Source: Dermanyssus gallinae | Lineage: Eukaryota; Arthropoda; Arachnida; Mesostigmata; Dermanyssidae | NCBI GenBank assembly: GCA_003439945.1 | Contig: QVRM01002041.1 | Coordinates: 118,501-182,500 of the forward strand | Direction of reading: 5' to 3' | DNA length: 64,000 nucleotides | Shown: piece by piece, positions 24,101-31,079 of the stretch | How the letters are laid out: the number at the start of each line of letters is the position of its first letter | Numbering within the stretch: position 1 is the first letter of the stretch | The notes under the pieces: model-generated | Database searches by the model: none | The model's input: only the letters and a program-made list of their open reading frames with translations | What the model was told of the DNA's origin: nothing | Position numbers and translations under genes: made by a program

Positions 24101-26519
24101 GCAAACTTATACAGTGCTTGTCAATTTTTATCTAAATTAAACTTAAACTTTTTCGCACTGACTTTTAGCCAGCATTTAACGTCGACGGGACTGCTTTCGC
24201 CTTGCGTCGTGAGAAGGACCCCATAAATGCAATGGGGTCTAAACATAAACACGACGGTGTGGGACGGACCCCCATAAATACAAATGTGCAACGGTGGGGC
24301 TCGAACCCGTGCATCTATGCGTCTCCTTCGGTCGAGAAACGCACGCGAATGAACCACGCCACCGGGCTTGACAAAAGTACATTACCCTAAGCCACCGGGC
24401 TCGACTCATCTGTATTAAGGGCAATTTGCATTTGCGTTCTGGCAATAAGCAAGGTATCTCTCACCTGCATAAAATACATGATTGTACAAATATTGTATTA
24501 TGCTAAGTATTCTACTACTTTAACTAGAATAGAGTTATGTCATTAAATTCAGTAAAATAAGAAGCTTTTATTTAACTTACTATGTTTTTGCAAATATTGC
24601 GTATATATATAAATCTATATATATATATAACACTTACAAAATGTATAACTGCGAAATCGTCGCCGCCACCCGCCACTCAATGCGATTTATAATGCCTACA
24701 AATAGATAAGGTTCTTGTCACGGGGGTTATTTTGTAGTCCAAGTAGACAACATATTGAAGGCAGATCTAAGTGTTTGAGTACCACATCTTTATCTCTGAA
24801 TGCATCTGATGAACTAAATCTCTATCTCTGATTGCATCTGAATATGGTGCACAGACACGTGCAGGTCTAGTGCGTGTGACGTCAATCAAGGCTTACCAGC
24901 ACTCGGTTTATCGTCGGCTTGTTGTTGCTGTTGCTGCTGCTCTCGTAAAATCTGGTGCAGCTGCTGTCTCTCGGAGACTGGTATCTTCAAAGAAATCTTC
25001 TTACTGTCGTCTGAAATATGACGCAGGTGAGCAGAAGCTCATTTCATTCATGAGCACGACATTCGTCATTTTCAGCCTAATAAACTAATAATAATTTCTC
25101 AAAGAATCACTTGCGCTTGGGTACTTGGCTTGGTCACCAGTGTGGACCGCGCAAATACACCAATGAAGATCACTTGCCTAACGTAACAAAGGTCCGCTAA
25201 GTACAACTCTCTTTACGATTACTAGGCTGGAATTACAACTGGAATACACACCTGCAATACTTGTTTTAGTTAAATTCCTATAAGAATAATAATAATAACG
25301 GTGCAGAACGAAATCTACAAGCACTACTGATGGCGTAGAACAGGTGCTATGAATATTCAGCCACGTCTTGAGTCAAGGAGAAGTGTGTCCATTCATGGCT
25401 TCGTAGTGACTCGGTGAGTCGAAACCACACCGGACTGTAGAGTAGAAGCTTTTTCCATCGAATGCACAATTCAGACTCTACAATCTCCCGGTCCATCAAT
25501 TTAATCTAATCTTGAGAAAGATCGCATGAAAAGTGTCGGACATAGATATATCTAGGGTTTCCTTTGCAGCTCTTGTGGCATATGGGCTCTGACTCTCAGC
25601 GGCGGCTGTATCATCGTTTTTATTATCTATTACCAATGAGCATCGCTTAAAGAAAATTCGGCCAACAACAACAACAGGGATCGAACCGGCTACATCCCGT
25701 TGGAGGACAATTAAAAACAGCACGCCTAACGGGGCTACCGACTAAACATTGCATCATCATTTCCGAAGTTAAAATAAAAACCGTTGATTGTAAGGGAAAA
25801 ACTGTGTTTGTGGGCCTAATAATGGTGCAACAGCCTCTATTATCGATCGAACTTTTCATTTCAATACCACTAAGGGTGAACATGACAAAGAATACCGATA
25901 GTTGTAATTTGCATCTTCAACACCAAATCATATGCAAGAATATAATACTTATCACAGTTAATAATTATCACAAGTTCTAAACTTGAAAAACCCTTGATGT
26001 TTTTACGTTTGCACATATTTGATTACATCTTGCCGTGCTTATCATCATTACTTGCAACACTGAAGCAGAAATACGTACCAATCTCTGCTTGTGAATGCTA
26101 CTAGTAGGTTACCGGGTATACAATAAAGTAATAAATCGCTTATGGGAGAGTATGACAATTTAGGGCTGATACTTGGCAATAACAGATGTGACACCGCAAG
26201 TATACCCACGCGTTAAGCTGTGCAGTAAATATGAGCTATACAATAAACGTTAATCTGTACATCACTGCAAATGACAAGGCTAGCACTCTTTGTAAGCCAC
26301 GTGGCGTTCCAGCGTAAGAGTTTTGAAGAGGTTTAACAAAACTGTGTATGTTAATGTTTGTCTCACTTGTGGAGAGCTCGGATGAAGCCGTTCATCATGA
26401 TGTATGCTTCGAATTCGTAAAATCGTGTACACTAAGTTGTAACTTGTGAGATGCTTACTCGGACTAGGACTGTAGCAGTTCAGTCGCGGGCGAGACGTCG
26501 TTTTTCGAGCCACCACCTC
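5705..26519 (-). CDS. ANKRD11/ANKRD12-type ankyrin repeat protein (gene span, 16 coding exons)
   Basis: Sixteen exons on the minus strand join with matching phases into 4263 nt: 1420 residues plus stop. The N-terminus is incomplete. Order: LKIPVSERQQL (the SERQQ segment before the repeats in ANKRD11); ankyrin repeats at about residues 100-235 (ARGETPLHVA, AGWTPLHEACNRG, NGFTPLHDAVVNGH); about 800 residues of Ser/Gly/Asn/Gln-rich sequence with basic clusters (KKRRKS, RPKKQKGRK, PRKRKMR); then the conserved C-terminus with NPYEALKNIR, SFKDYLLNK, LRELFIQQE, EQEILRV and final DDFDLLPS. Vertebrate ANKRD11/12 are nuclear chromatin cofactors that bind histone deacetylases and nuclear-receptor coactivators; that role is inferred here. 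At about 1420 residues it is shorter than ANKRD11 (about 2660) or ANKRD12 (about 2060), mainly in the disordered middle. Introns carry a LINE, mariner remnants and SINEs. Family assignment is firm; choosing ANKRD11 over ANKRD12 is not possible for an invertebrate homologue. Confidence 0.9.
6444..6620 (-). CDS. ANKRD11/12-like coding exon 15
   Basis: 177 nt, phase 0 on both sides; the acceptor is the TAG before ATTCCT rather than the nearer CAG, which would give an immediate stop. Reads IPLSVTTVLRDMEIYNTLDP ... RLFKSWLQ, matching the VPFS-CT-L-DSE-YN and ISWLQ pattern of ANKRD11. It sits between the last exon and a mariner-bearing intron. Confidence 0.92.
7239..8013 (+). pseudogene. mariner-family transposase remnant (intronic)
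   Basis: Starts MEERQICIKLYSKKQ, a mariner-like N-terminus, and has VYSYDIDTKAKSSQW, VRRKRPELL, WILRHDNAPAHT and YSPNLAFCNFFLFP, all in mariner order. The C-terminal piece KECFEKW is present. Several stops and frameshifts interrupt it. The third catalytic Asp of the DD34D triad, normally within PCDFFLFP, is Asn here. No terminal inverted repeats were recognised. It lies in the intron between coding exons 14 and 15 of the ankyrin gene, opposite in strand. Confidence 0.82.
8072..8175. repeat. (TA)n / (TG)n microsatellites
   Basis: Two long TA tracts (about 8070-8100 and 8117-8161) separated by a repeated CTGCCCTCCT segment, followed by a short TG run that reaches the splice donor region of exon 14. 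Confidence 0.85.
8203..8431 (-). CDS. ANKRD11/12-like coding exon 14
   Basis: 229 nt, acceptor TATAG, donor GTGCGT. Joins as K-CTYALEGNPASRQ, then VPPPSG, PLRELFIQQEHERYCLRLQH and DKLVLAAEQEILRVNAHEAR. LREL-F-QQE and EQEILRV are close to the vertebrate C-terminal sequence, probably an alpha-helical segment. Confidence 0.95.
9045..10386 (-). pseudogene. LINE ORF2, broken reverse transcriptase
   Basis: RT motifs in order across shifted frames: LPRGKSAGPDQVYYEHW (about 10300), LPEQFGFRRGRGTRDAIHVL and VFIDCVKAFDK (motif A, near 9880), VVMYTDDIVAH with the YTDD catalytic motif at 9610-9621, then KTKAMKFRRGG and a C-terminal tail to 9045. Stops at 10114 and 9847 and a frameshift near 9300 inactivate it. 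The motif B PQG region is missing or unreadable between 9740 and 9850. Confidence 0.82.
10440..11552 (-). pseudogene. LINE ORF2, AP-like endonuclease domain
   Basis: Starts METTRSLRLLLWNCEGLRGA, with the N-terminal WN-E metal-binding region of exonuclease-endonuclease-phosphatase folds. Further motifs are TET, VGGNFNARID and SSTIDLLF. The usual GDFN is GNFN and the final SDH-PV is RKHLPV, so two acidic catalytic positions are lost. About 130 residues of linker before RT follow. Ends at a stop at 10440; RT continues in another frame. Confidence 0.8.
11577..12530 (-). CDS. LINE ORF1 (gag-like, unrecognised type)
   Basis: A continuous frame of about 317 codons; the first ATG lies about 26 codons in. 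The N-terminus carries VSCGSCE (a CxxC pair) and a hydrophobic VLMKERLCVLQWNLVKLW stretch. A Lys-rich segment, a Ser/Gly/Asn/Thr low-complexity linker (about residues 125-190) and a conserved-looking C-terminal block (GPGRFSALKVARLAAK ... FWPKGILFRRW) follow. No CCHC zinc knuckle is present, unlike R1/Jockey-type gag. Its role is presumably RNA binding, by position. It ends 24 nt before ORF2. Confidence 0.7.
   Translation of the reverse strand: MFHRGYLNPVPPEDTQFVSCGSCESMEPNFVLMKERLCVLQWNLVKLWASHTELQRKVTSNEAARLKKLAHPETIEGCLNSTLKEKVSVKKTDGTRKARKNKKSRLTEGGDLLVPTKPIDDSATGENAGLNSSGSSSGGNNNTATTLEENEPMNDNTPTAREAAAAATSPTETTAEAREDEEDNDGFVTGQQRRSGKTKHRMQKGSAADGVGDLEVYAGPGRFSALKVARLAAKTSAVNLHTWLVNRSICVKAVFKMRTQGNDAVLCVVLGDGEYAKRSKSEFWPKGILFRRWAGGAPYEKMVMESFIAPGGPALRK
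12548..13300 (-). mobile_element. Upstream tandem LINE fragment (RT end plus shared 3' region)
   Basis: 12548-12765 is a direct copy of the 3' region at 8782-9000, about 90% alike by eye. Next to it, 12802-13291 on minus reads LTYHMDLRKAFNSVSRNHLL (RT motif A) and then jumps, by deletion or frameshift, to a C-terminal RT-type segment. So the fragment ends where the complete element begins, head to tail. The YxDD region is absent from the fragment. Confidence 0.7.
13392..13601 (-). CDS. ANKRD11/12-like coding exon 13 (start of conserved C-terminal module)
   Basis: 210 nt, acceptor AATAG, donor GTAAGA. Encodes TMAPLNDEETLEVVPPPPEK, NPYEALKNIRRAVDKRR and PHSFKDYLLN. The NPYE-LK-IR and FKDYL motifs match the C-terminal region of vertebrate ANKRD11/12. 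The following intron of about 5 kb contains the LINE. Confidence 0.93.
13602..14598 (-). other. Intron between coding exons 12 and 13
   Basis: AT-rich sequence with short (TAC)n run at 14488-14516 and no recognised element. Acceptor and donor at its edges are described with the exons. Confidence 0.6.
14599..14966 (-). CDS. ANKRD11/12-like coding exon 12 (Gly/Ser/Asn-rich)
   Basis: 368 nt, acceptor TGTAG, donor GTTAGT. DDSAMPSSGKTHPRKRKMRN gives another basic cluster, followed by an Ala run and long Gly, Ser and Asn runs ending RNID. The donor was chosen because AA+G gives a codon and restores the next exon's frame. Confidence 0.8.
15056..15140. repeat. (TA)n microsatellites in intron
   Basis: Two TA tracts (about 15056-15077 and 15099-15139) in the intron between coding exons 11 and 12. 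Confidence 0.85.
15707..15843 (-). CDS. ANKRD11/12-like coding exon 11
   Basis: 137 nt, acceptor ATCAG, donor GTATGG. Reads NSPQPASPAANSPLETKEW, then EESKRVTRSSQRAQIHDSSS and ends NNNDE. The RVTRSSQRA segment is basic. Both phases fit its neighbours (G+GT on entry, complete codon on exit). Confidence 0.83.
16582..16720 (-). CDS. ANKRD11/12-like coding exon 10 (PPLKIV motif)
   Basis: 139 nt, acceptor AACAG, donor GTATGA. Encodes VPPLKIVLSSASNGEKES and LPYIVNSPLAG. The PPLKIV and LPYIV pair is, from memory, a conserved pair in the pre-C-terminal region of the family. Leaves in phase 1. Confidence 0.87.
16926..17066. repeat. 141-bp near-perfect palindrome, MITE-like
   Basis: The arms 16926-16995 and 16997-17066 are reverse complements with one visible mismatch and a single unpaired central base at 16996. 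The core, 16940-17052, begins CAGTAAAGTAATACAAG and ends with its complement, preceded and followed by TA. This resembles the TA target and CAGT ends of Tc1/mariner-derived miniature elements. It lies in the intron between coding exons 9 and 10. No coding potential. Confidence 0.88.
17164..17677 (-). CDS. ANKRD11/12-like coding exon 9
   Basis: 514 nt, acceptor TGTAG, donor GTGTGT after GLK. Starts SDRAKAELMKTAARSPRPKK with a Lys/Arg-rich cluster, then Glu/Lys-charged and Gly/Ser/Asn-rich sequence. A 141-bp palindrome sits about 100 bases beyond its 3' edge in the intron. Confidence 0.84.
17898..18175 (-). CDS. ANKRD11/12-like coding exon 8
   Basis: 278 nt, acceptor AAAAG (weak polypyrimidine tract, so the 5' edge is the least certain of this group), donor GTAGGC. 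Encodes ELQLQGQEQHYSS, a Gln run, the basic cluster KKRRKS that could act as a nuclear localisation signal, and an Ala/Gly-rich stretch ending LSGRSDR. Confidence 0.8.
18562..19384 (-). CDS. ANKRD11/12-like coding exon 7 (largest, Ser/Gly/Thr-rich)
   Basis: 823 nt, acceptor TTGCAG, donor GTAAGT. Begins ASRSLGGRTTSEEPPK, continues with long Ser, Gly, Thr and Ala runs and ends APPSCLQ. Trinucleotide-rich codons create strong shadow frames on the plus strand (Leu/Cys/Val-rich) that are not genes. No folded domain is visible. Confidence 0.82.
19677..20001 (-). CDS. ANKRD11/12-like coding exon 6 (Gln/Ser-rich)
   Basis: 325 nt, acceptor AATAG, donor GTTAGC. Begins GSRRSLFATANKK, then Gln-, Pro-, Asn- and Ser-rich low-complexity sequence (PQQQQQ, SSSNN). 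Phase chosen because C+GG joins the previous exon and AG+T joins the next. Expected to be disordered. Confidence 0.8.
20498..20714 (-). CDS. ANKRD11/12-like coding exon 5 (end of ankyrin domain)
   Basis: 217 nt, acceptor CTCTAG, donor GTGCGT. IVKLLLRYGADSKAQ completes the third repeat and EGKKAIDLAPDSAIANAILG forms a partial capping repeat. A Ser-rich linker begins after NYNSKSGG. Leaves with one base (C), completed by GG in the next exon. Confidence 0.93.
21300..21500 (-). CDS. ANKRD11/12-like coding exon 4 (ankyrin repeats)
   Basis: 201 nt, phase 0 on both sides. Encodes VKRLIEGGYSVNTCD, then the repeats AGWTPLHEACNRG...LLIASGADVNAS and NGFTPLHDAVVNGHLQ. TPLH tetrapeptides and G-AD-N loops are canonical. 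The unusual tract YKVARLLIASGADVNASN also fits the repeat consensus. Confidence 0.95.
21553..21760 (-). mobile_element. SINE family B, copy 1 (3' part)
   Basis: Shares CTAGACTA and CCTACGGGCTTGGAATCGCC with the copy at 63.1 kb. The tRNA-like head is not recognisable. A perfect 12-bp hairpin, CCACAAGAGTCC with TTGT loop, lies inside at 21645-21672. Located in the intron between coding exons 3 and 4. Confidence 0.6.
22200..22290. repeat. Short (TA)n tracts in intron
   Basis: Two TA tracts at about 22208-22222 and 22267-22284, between coding exons 3 and 4. No other structure recognised from 21760 to 22490. Confidence 0.7.
22495..22661 (-). CDS. ANKRD11/12-like coding exon 3 (first ankyrin repeat)
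   Basis: 167 nt, acceptor TTCAG, donor GTAAGC after GDYRQ. The first half is a polar linker. The second half, KRNARGETPLHVACIQGDYR, is the first helix pair of an ankyrin repeat and matches KRNERGET of the vertebrate proteins. Confidence 0.92.
22662..24120 (-). other. Intron sequence, possible old element
   Basis: GC-richer than flanking introns, with short open frames on both strands (for example 23252-23482) but no motif I can name. It may contain a decayed transposon. No exon with fitting phase was seen. Confidence 0.3.
24150..24405 (-). mobile_element. SINE family A, copy 2, with extra internal segment
   Basis: Box B complement GGGGCTCGAACCC lies near 24297 and the box A end GAACCACGCCACCGGGCTTG near 24350. 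The 3' body (GTTAAATGCTGGC, AAAAGTCAGT) matches the other copies. A duplicated segment repeating ACCCCATAAAT and a second CCACCGGGCTCGA head (about 24390) make it longer than 185 bp. No target duplication found. It lies in the intron between coding exons 2 and 3. Confidence 0.75.
24897..25010 (-). CDS. ANKRD11/12-like coding exon 2 (SERQQ segment)
   Basis: 114 nt, acceptor TTTCAG, donor GTAAGC. Encodes DSKKISLKIPVSERQQLHQI, then a short polyglutamine run and ADDKPSA. The SERQQ motif just before the ankyrin repeats is shared with vertebrate ANKRD11, which supports both identity and orientation. Enters with two bases and leaves with one. Confidence 0.82.
25500..25745 (-). mobile_element. SINE family B, copy 2
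   Basis: Complement of box B, GGGATCGAACC, at 25677-25687, preceded on the plus strand by the family block ATGAGCATCGCTTAAAGAAAATTCG. The tRNA-head end is near 25741. CTCTGACTCTCAGC in the body matches other copies. Located in the intron between coding exons 1 and 2. Confidence 0.7.
26459..26519 (-). CDS. ANKRD11/12-like coding exon 1 of those found
   Basis: 61 nt, acceptor TAG at the high end and donor GTAAGC at the low end. Reads EVVARKTTSRPRLNCYSPSP plus one base. The phase 0 entry means at least one more coding exon with the initiator ATG lies upstream and was not found. This is the least certain exon because it has no diagnostic motif, but its exit phase matches the next exon exactly. 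Confidence 0.6.
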
Positions 26520-28200
26520 CTACAATAACATTAAAAACAAATATCAATTATACAGTGAAATCGATATCACAAATATGAGTAGTAGCAGTAGTAAGCGATC
26601 TGCAGCCTTAAACAACACTACGAGAGGCATTACGAGAAATTAGTAATTCCTGCTGAGTGGTCACCGACGGCATTCACTCATGTCTTCAGTCATCCCGTAA
26701 ACATTGAAATTCTACACTGCATTCGTATGATTTAAACAGTATCAGAAGCTTCACTAGGGAAGCTAAACAATCAGCTCCTATCGCATATAGTATCTAGCCC
26801 GATGCCCGCGTTCCTATTAGGCCAACGAGGTAGCATCGACGAGAGAATCTGAATATGCATTGTTACTAATCACCTGCAAACGAGCGTGCGATAGCACTTT
26901 CCGACAAAATGAGAACATTTCAAAGAACAAAGGTCTTATCCATATTTCACATTACCACAGCCATCGAAAGCAACCGCTTGACTTACAAGCAGCGGCTAAC
27001 AGAATACAACGTCATGAAATGTGAAAAATAATTGCACAAGCTGTTCAAGACACTCGCTGTCTTGAACGGCCGACATTATGCATTAGCGTTCAGCGTCTTT
27101 CTATTCGACGAGGCAATGCTACGCTAATGATACTGGACCCGGATTGGCGGCTCATTATGGCGATCATATGTGGGTGCACAAACGCTGGCAACAAATTTCG
27201 TCGACACAACCCAACAGATTCTAACAACACAGCAAATACTCGAACGCAAGCATTTTTGTGCATGAGATATCATAAACTATTTCGTAGTATAAAGTGACTG
27301 ATATTCCGATGTAGTTTGCGCTACTGCCGTTTGCAAACAATTACAGAATGAAGGTTAACAACACTTCAAGGGAAGTTGCCCCTACCCGTTTCTTATACTC
27401 AAAGCTTTTCTAAGTCTACGCTTTTTCCACTCTTTTTCGTCTGAGGCTACGCAAGCCATGTTGCCGTTTCAAGACCTCTAAAGTATTCTACTACACATGA
27501 AATAGCCATGAATTCAAAGACCGGCATTTTATCACGGTGCCTTGGCGGAGAATGCCGTGGAAGGAGCGTTCAACAAAACGCGGTGCGTTACTTTATGTTA
27601 TATTTAAAGCAAAAATTTGGAGCAAGCGCGTGATGGACGCGCTTTAAGCGATTGTTGGGGATGAGGCTCTATCCAAAGTGACTGTATACTGCTAGTATAA
27701 AAGCTTGCATTAAATAACTTTTTGATAAGGATGAGCCTCGTAAGGTGACGCCTAAAAACAGCGGTCTTTCCGAGAGCAGTAATATAGACTTGAATAAAAC
27801 TTGAATAACAGCACATAAGTATTGCTAGCGGACAGATTAGACATCTGTATTCTTAGTTGCTACACAATATTTTGCATGACTGTATCGGACTTAGTGAAAA
27901 AAATCCTCGTCAGGTACCTCGAGACTTAACGCAGGCCAGCAGAAGCATTATCTCGCGTTTGCCCAAGAATTTCGAAACCCACTCAACCAACTTCTCCCAG
28001 TTGGTTTTCCTAACAACCAACTAGTTCCCAGTCAACTAGTCACAGATGATGCGACCAAAATGGATACATTATAACACGCTCCCACAGCTGGCAAAGTGAG
28101 ATTACGTGTTGGGGCGGGTCCTGCGATGTAAACGAGGTGACCGCGGTTGACTGGTGGGACAGTGATCGTTGTCATTTTCATCTCCCAGGGGTGAGGTTTT
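26520..28200 (-). other. 5' intron or upstream sequence of the ankyrin gene
   Basis: No exon with a convincing initiator ATG and a phase 0 donor was found. No repeat family recognised. A small inverted repeat, GTTCAAGAC/GTCTTGAAC, lies near 27045-27067. Confidence 0.35.
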
Positions 28201-28630
28201 GATTGAAAATAAGGCTGTACAATGACCACCGCTGATAGGCGACTAGCAAACATTTTGGCTGAAATGAAGAGGCGGCACCCCAGGGGGCCTCGGCGCTGCT
28301 GGATCCCCCACCACAACAACGTGTCCGCTCACACTTCGAGCTTACGAGACGCAATCCGTTCTCAAGAACGCGGGAATCAGGGTAATGCAACGAATTCTCT
28401 ATTTTCCCGATTTAGCGTCGTGTCACCTCCTACCCCTCTCTGTTGTAAAGAAAGTCTGTGCTTAACTTACGCTACGCGTAAAGATGTCCGCAATGCTGTT
28501 GAGAATAATTGCAAGGTATGAGAGACGTTATTTGAACGTCTGCCTCGATGTTTAGATCTATAGCCCCCAGAAGTAATTGTGAATCCAGTGAAAATTACGT
28601 GGAAAAATATTTAGATTTTGTTCTTTATGC
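28200..28630 (+). pseudogene. Second mariner-family transposase remnant
   Basis: Reads CWIPHHNNVSAHTS, the mariner HHDNASAHT block with catalytic Asp changed to Asn, and after a frameshift LYFPDLASCHLL, the YSPDLAPCDFF block with the third Asp changed to His. Downstream text keeps a weak transposase-like C-terminus to about 28630. No terminal repeats seen. Only the C-terminal half survives. Confidence 0.65.
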
Positions 28631-29067
28631 GTACCAAAATTTCTACCAAGCGGGCAATTAATAAGAGTTTTTTAAAATCTTTCCAGGACTCTATGTCCAG
28701 TTGTCACGTTCATCAAGAAATGTTTAAATTGCCCCAGAATATTGCAATAACACGTCATGCTCTTTCGACAGTAAAACACCTATCTTAGATACAATTAATG
28801 CTCTTACGTGAAGATATGCAAGCTAGGAGATTGAAGAAAACGGGTAGCAATAGTCGTAGAATATATCTTTGCTATATCTGGTGGTCAAACGTGATATCTA
28901 AATCCCCGTTGGTGTGAAAAATATCACCAAGGCTACCGTGTTCTGCTTTAATAAAAACGTGTATATATAATGATATCAACAGCGTGAACAAGCTATAATA
29001 AGCATTCAACAAGAAACGACTACGGCACCTAAACTCGCATATTTTCAACTAAAGACATTGTACTAGA

Positions 29068-29457
29068 AACAGAAATCACACTTTGTCTAAACTTTGTACT
29101 AGATATGATCAACAAAAACCCCACTTGCTTTTGACACTGTACTATATTTAAAGAGATTGTACTAAATTTAACACCTTAACGATCACACCTGCTTTGGACA
29201 TTGTGCTTAATTTAACAAACAAAAATCACGCTCGCTGTAGACACTGTACAACATTCTTGGACTTTGTGCTAGCTTTAATAAACAAATATCACACTTGCTC
29301 TCTACACTGTACTAGATTTATTAACTTTGCACTTTTTATTTAATTAAATTAAAAAAAAACATTTGCTTTATACTCTGCCCTAGATTTATAGACTTTGTAC
29401 TATATTTAACAAACAAAAACCACACCACATGCTCTAGACTCTGTACTAGATTAGCAT
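29068..29457. repeat. Diverged tandem repeat, unit about 70 bp
   Basis: About five decayed units share the order CACACTTGCTCT, GACACTGTACTAGATTTA, GACTTTGTACTAGATTTA, ACAAACAAAAATCAC. The half-units ACTGTACTAGATTTA and CTTTGTACTAGATTTA are themselves related, so the unit may be a doubled ~35-bp motif. Insertions of A/T separate some units. No coding potential. It lies upstream of the coding part of the ankyrin gene. Confidence 0.7.
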
Positions 29458-30435
29458 CGATTTTAGACTATGTTGAAGTATATGAGTTGTTAAATTCACT
29501 AAACATCACGCCAACACGACTGACGAACACGAATGTCGTGTTGTTGACTGACGTACCATTGACAATGAGCATATTTGATGAAGGCAGGCCGATGTGCTGC
29601 TGAGATCCGGCACCACTTTCTCTCAAGTGTCGAGTGAACAATAATGAACGCGTCCGACTAACTGTGGCCAGAAGTTGAAAGCTCGCTTCAATCAATTGTT
29701 CAGACCTCCATCCGATCCGGCAAGAGGTGCAGGACCGCCAATGTTTTGCACAACCATTTTGCACTCACAACCGACAAGCTTCACACAGAATGTGGCTTCA
29801 CAGGACGACAACGAGATCAATCAATCAATCAACTCGGTTGTTATTCTTCGGCCAGCCGCCACTAACCAGCAAAGCAAACGACTCTGACGTGACGGATAAT
29901 TTTTCTTCAATTAAAAAATCCCACGTTAGGGATCGAGTAATTCAATAAAATCCCACGTGACGCATAATGATTCAATAAAATGTCACGTGACAATCATCAG
30001 GATTCATGATGATGACGATGAAATAAGAAAGAGATAAAGAAACTTCACTTTTTTCGTTCACTTGATGAGGTCGCTGCGTCTCAGCATGGTGGCTCAACAA
30101 CACTCGAGCAGGACGACATAGAAATAAGCTCGCTATGTAGGTTAGCGTCACTTCACCTGGCTACTTCACTGCCTGCAGCTATTTCGATGCACGAGGCAAC
30201 GAGTTCGAACGAGAACTAGCCGAACTATTCTCACCGTAGTGGAGACTGACCATATTGTAGTGGAAACATTGATCGAGTGATCTTTAGAGAGGTCGATAAA
30301 TAGACCACTGATCGTTTGCGCCAACGCACGCAGGCCGCTTCGCGCCAAAACGATTTGGCGCTGTAAACAAATAAACAGGCAGACCGACCGATAGGCAGAA
30401 AGAGTCGAAACTCCAGACTCCGGAGACTCACTCAC

Positions 30436-30560
30436 CCAGATGATGTTGCCGGAGATGTAAACAAAGTCAGACGACGATAACCCAGAGGGAAGTCGACGAA
30501 TTTATCGGCGTGTAATCGACGTCATTTTAACTTCTGTAGTGTATGTTCAATACAGCGTTA
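30436..30560 (-). promoter_or_regulatory. Candidate 5' non-coding exon of the ankyrin gene
   Basis: On the minus strand the sequence ...GGCAACATCATCTGG is followed by GTGAGTGAG, a near-consensus donor at 30435-30434. The upstream stretch has a short uORF (ATGACGTCGATT ending TAA) and no long frame. It would fit an untranslated first exon about 4 kb before the first coding exon found. The transcription start and the link to the gene are inferred. Confidence 0.3.
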
Positions 30561-30645
30561 CACGACACTAAGGCTGCAAATTTCTCCCCAGTACTACCTA
30601 CAGCACGAACTAGCCGCGCTTATCGAACGTCACTTTGAATTACAC

Positions 30646-30648
<3 letters not shown>

Positions 30649-30703
<55 letters not shown>

Positions 30704-30727
30704 CATCATCATCATCATCATCATCAT
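30649..30727. repeat. (AAT)n followed by (ATC)n
   Basis: About 18 AAT units run directly into about 8 ATC units, a compound trinucleotide microsatellite. Confidence 0.9.
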
Positions 30728-30981
30728 ACTTTTTAACAAGGGTTTATTTTGACTAATATGAACATGCATAACAATACTAGGATATTAATTATATAATATT
30801 TACTTTGTTTTATTATTACTGATTGAGTGTTGGTGACTACAAAAAAAAGTATGTATATATAGTTTTTAAACAAGAATTTATAATTATTATGTACAGGTAT
30901 TACAACTACTAATATATTAACTATACATCGTACTTTGCAATCGTGTTTGTATTGATATTGCCTAAGTGTTGGTGACCGCCT

Positions 30982-31020
30982 GTCATAATAATAATAATAA
31001 TAATAATAACAATAATTATT
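30982..31020. repeat. (AAT)n microsatellite
   Basis: Nine or so AAT/AAC units. The surrounding sequence resembles a diverged duplication of the stretch beginning near 30733: ACAAGGGTTTATTTTGACTAATATG is echoed by ACAAGAATTTATAATTATTATG. Confidence 0.6.
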
Positions 31021-31079
31021 GTTATAATAACAAAACGAATATTTTGATAATGAAATCATTTAATAAACAGTAGGCATGT

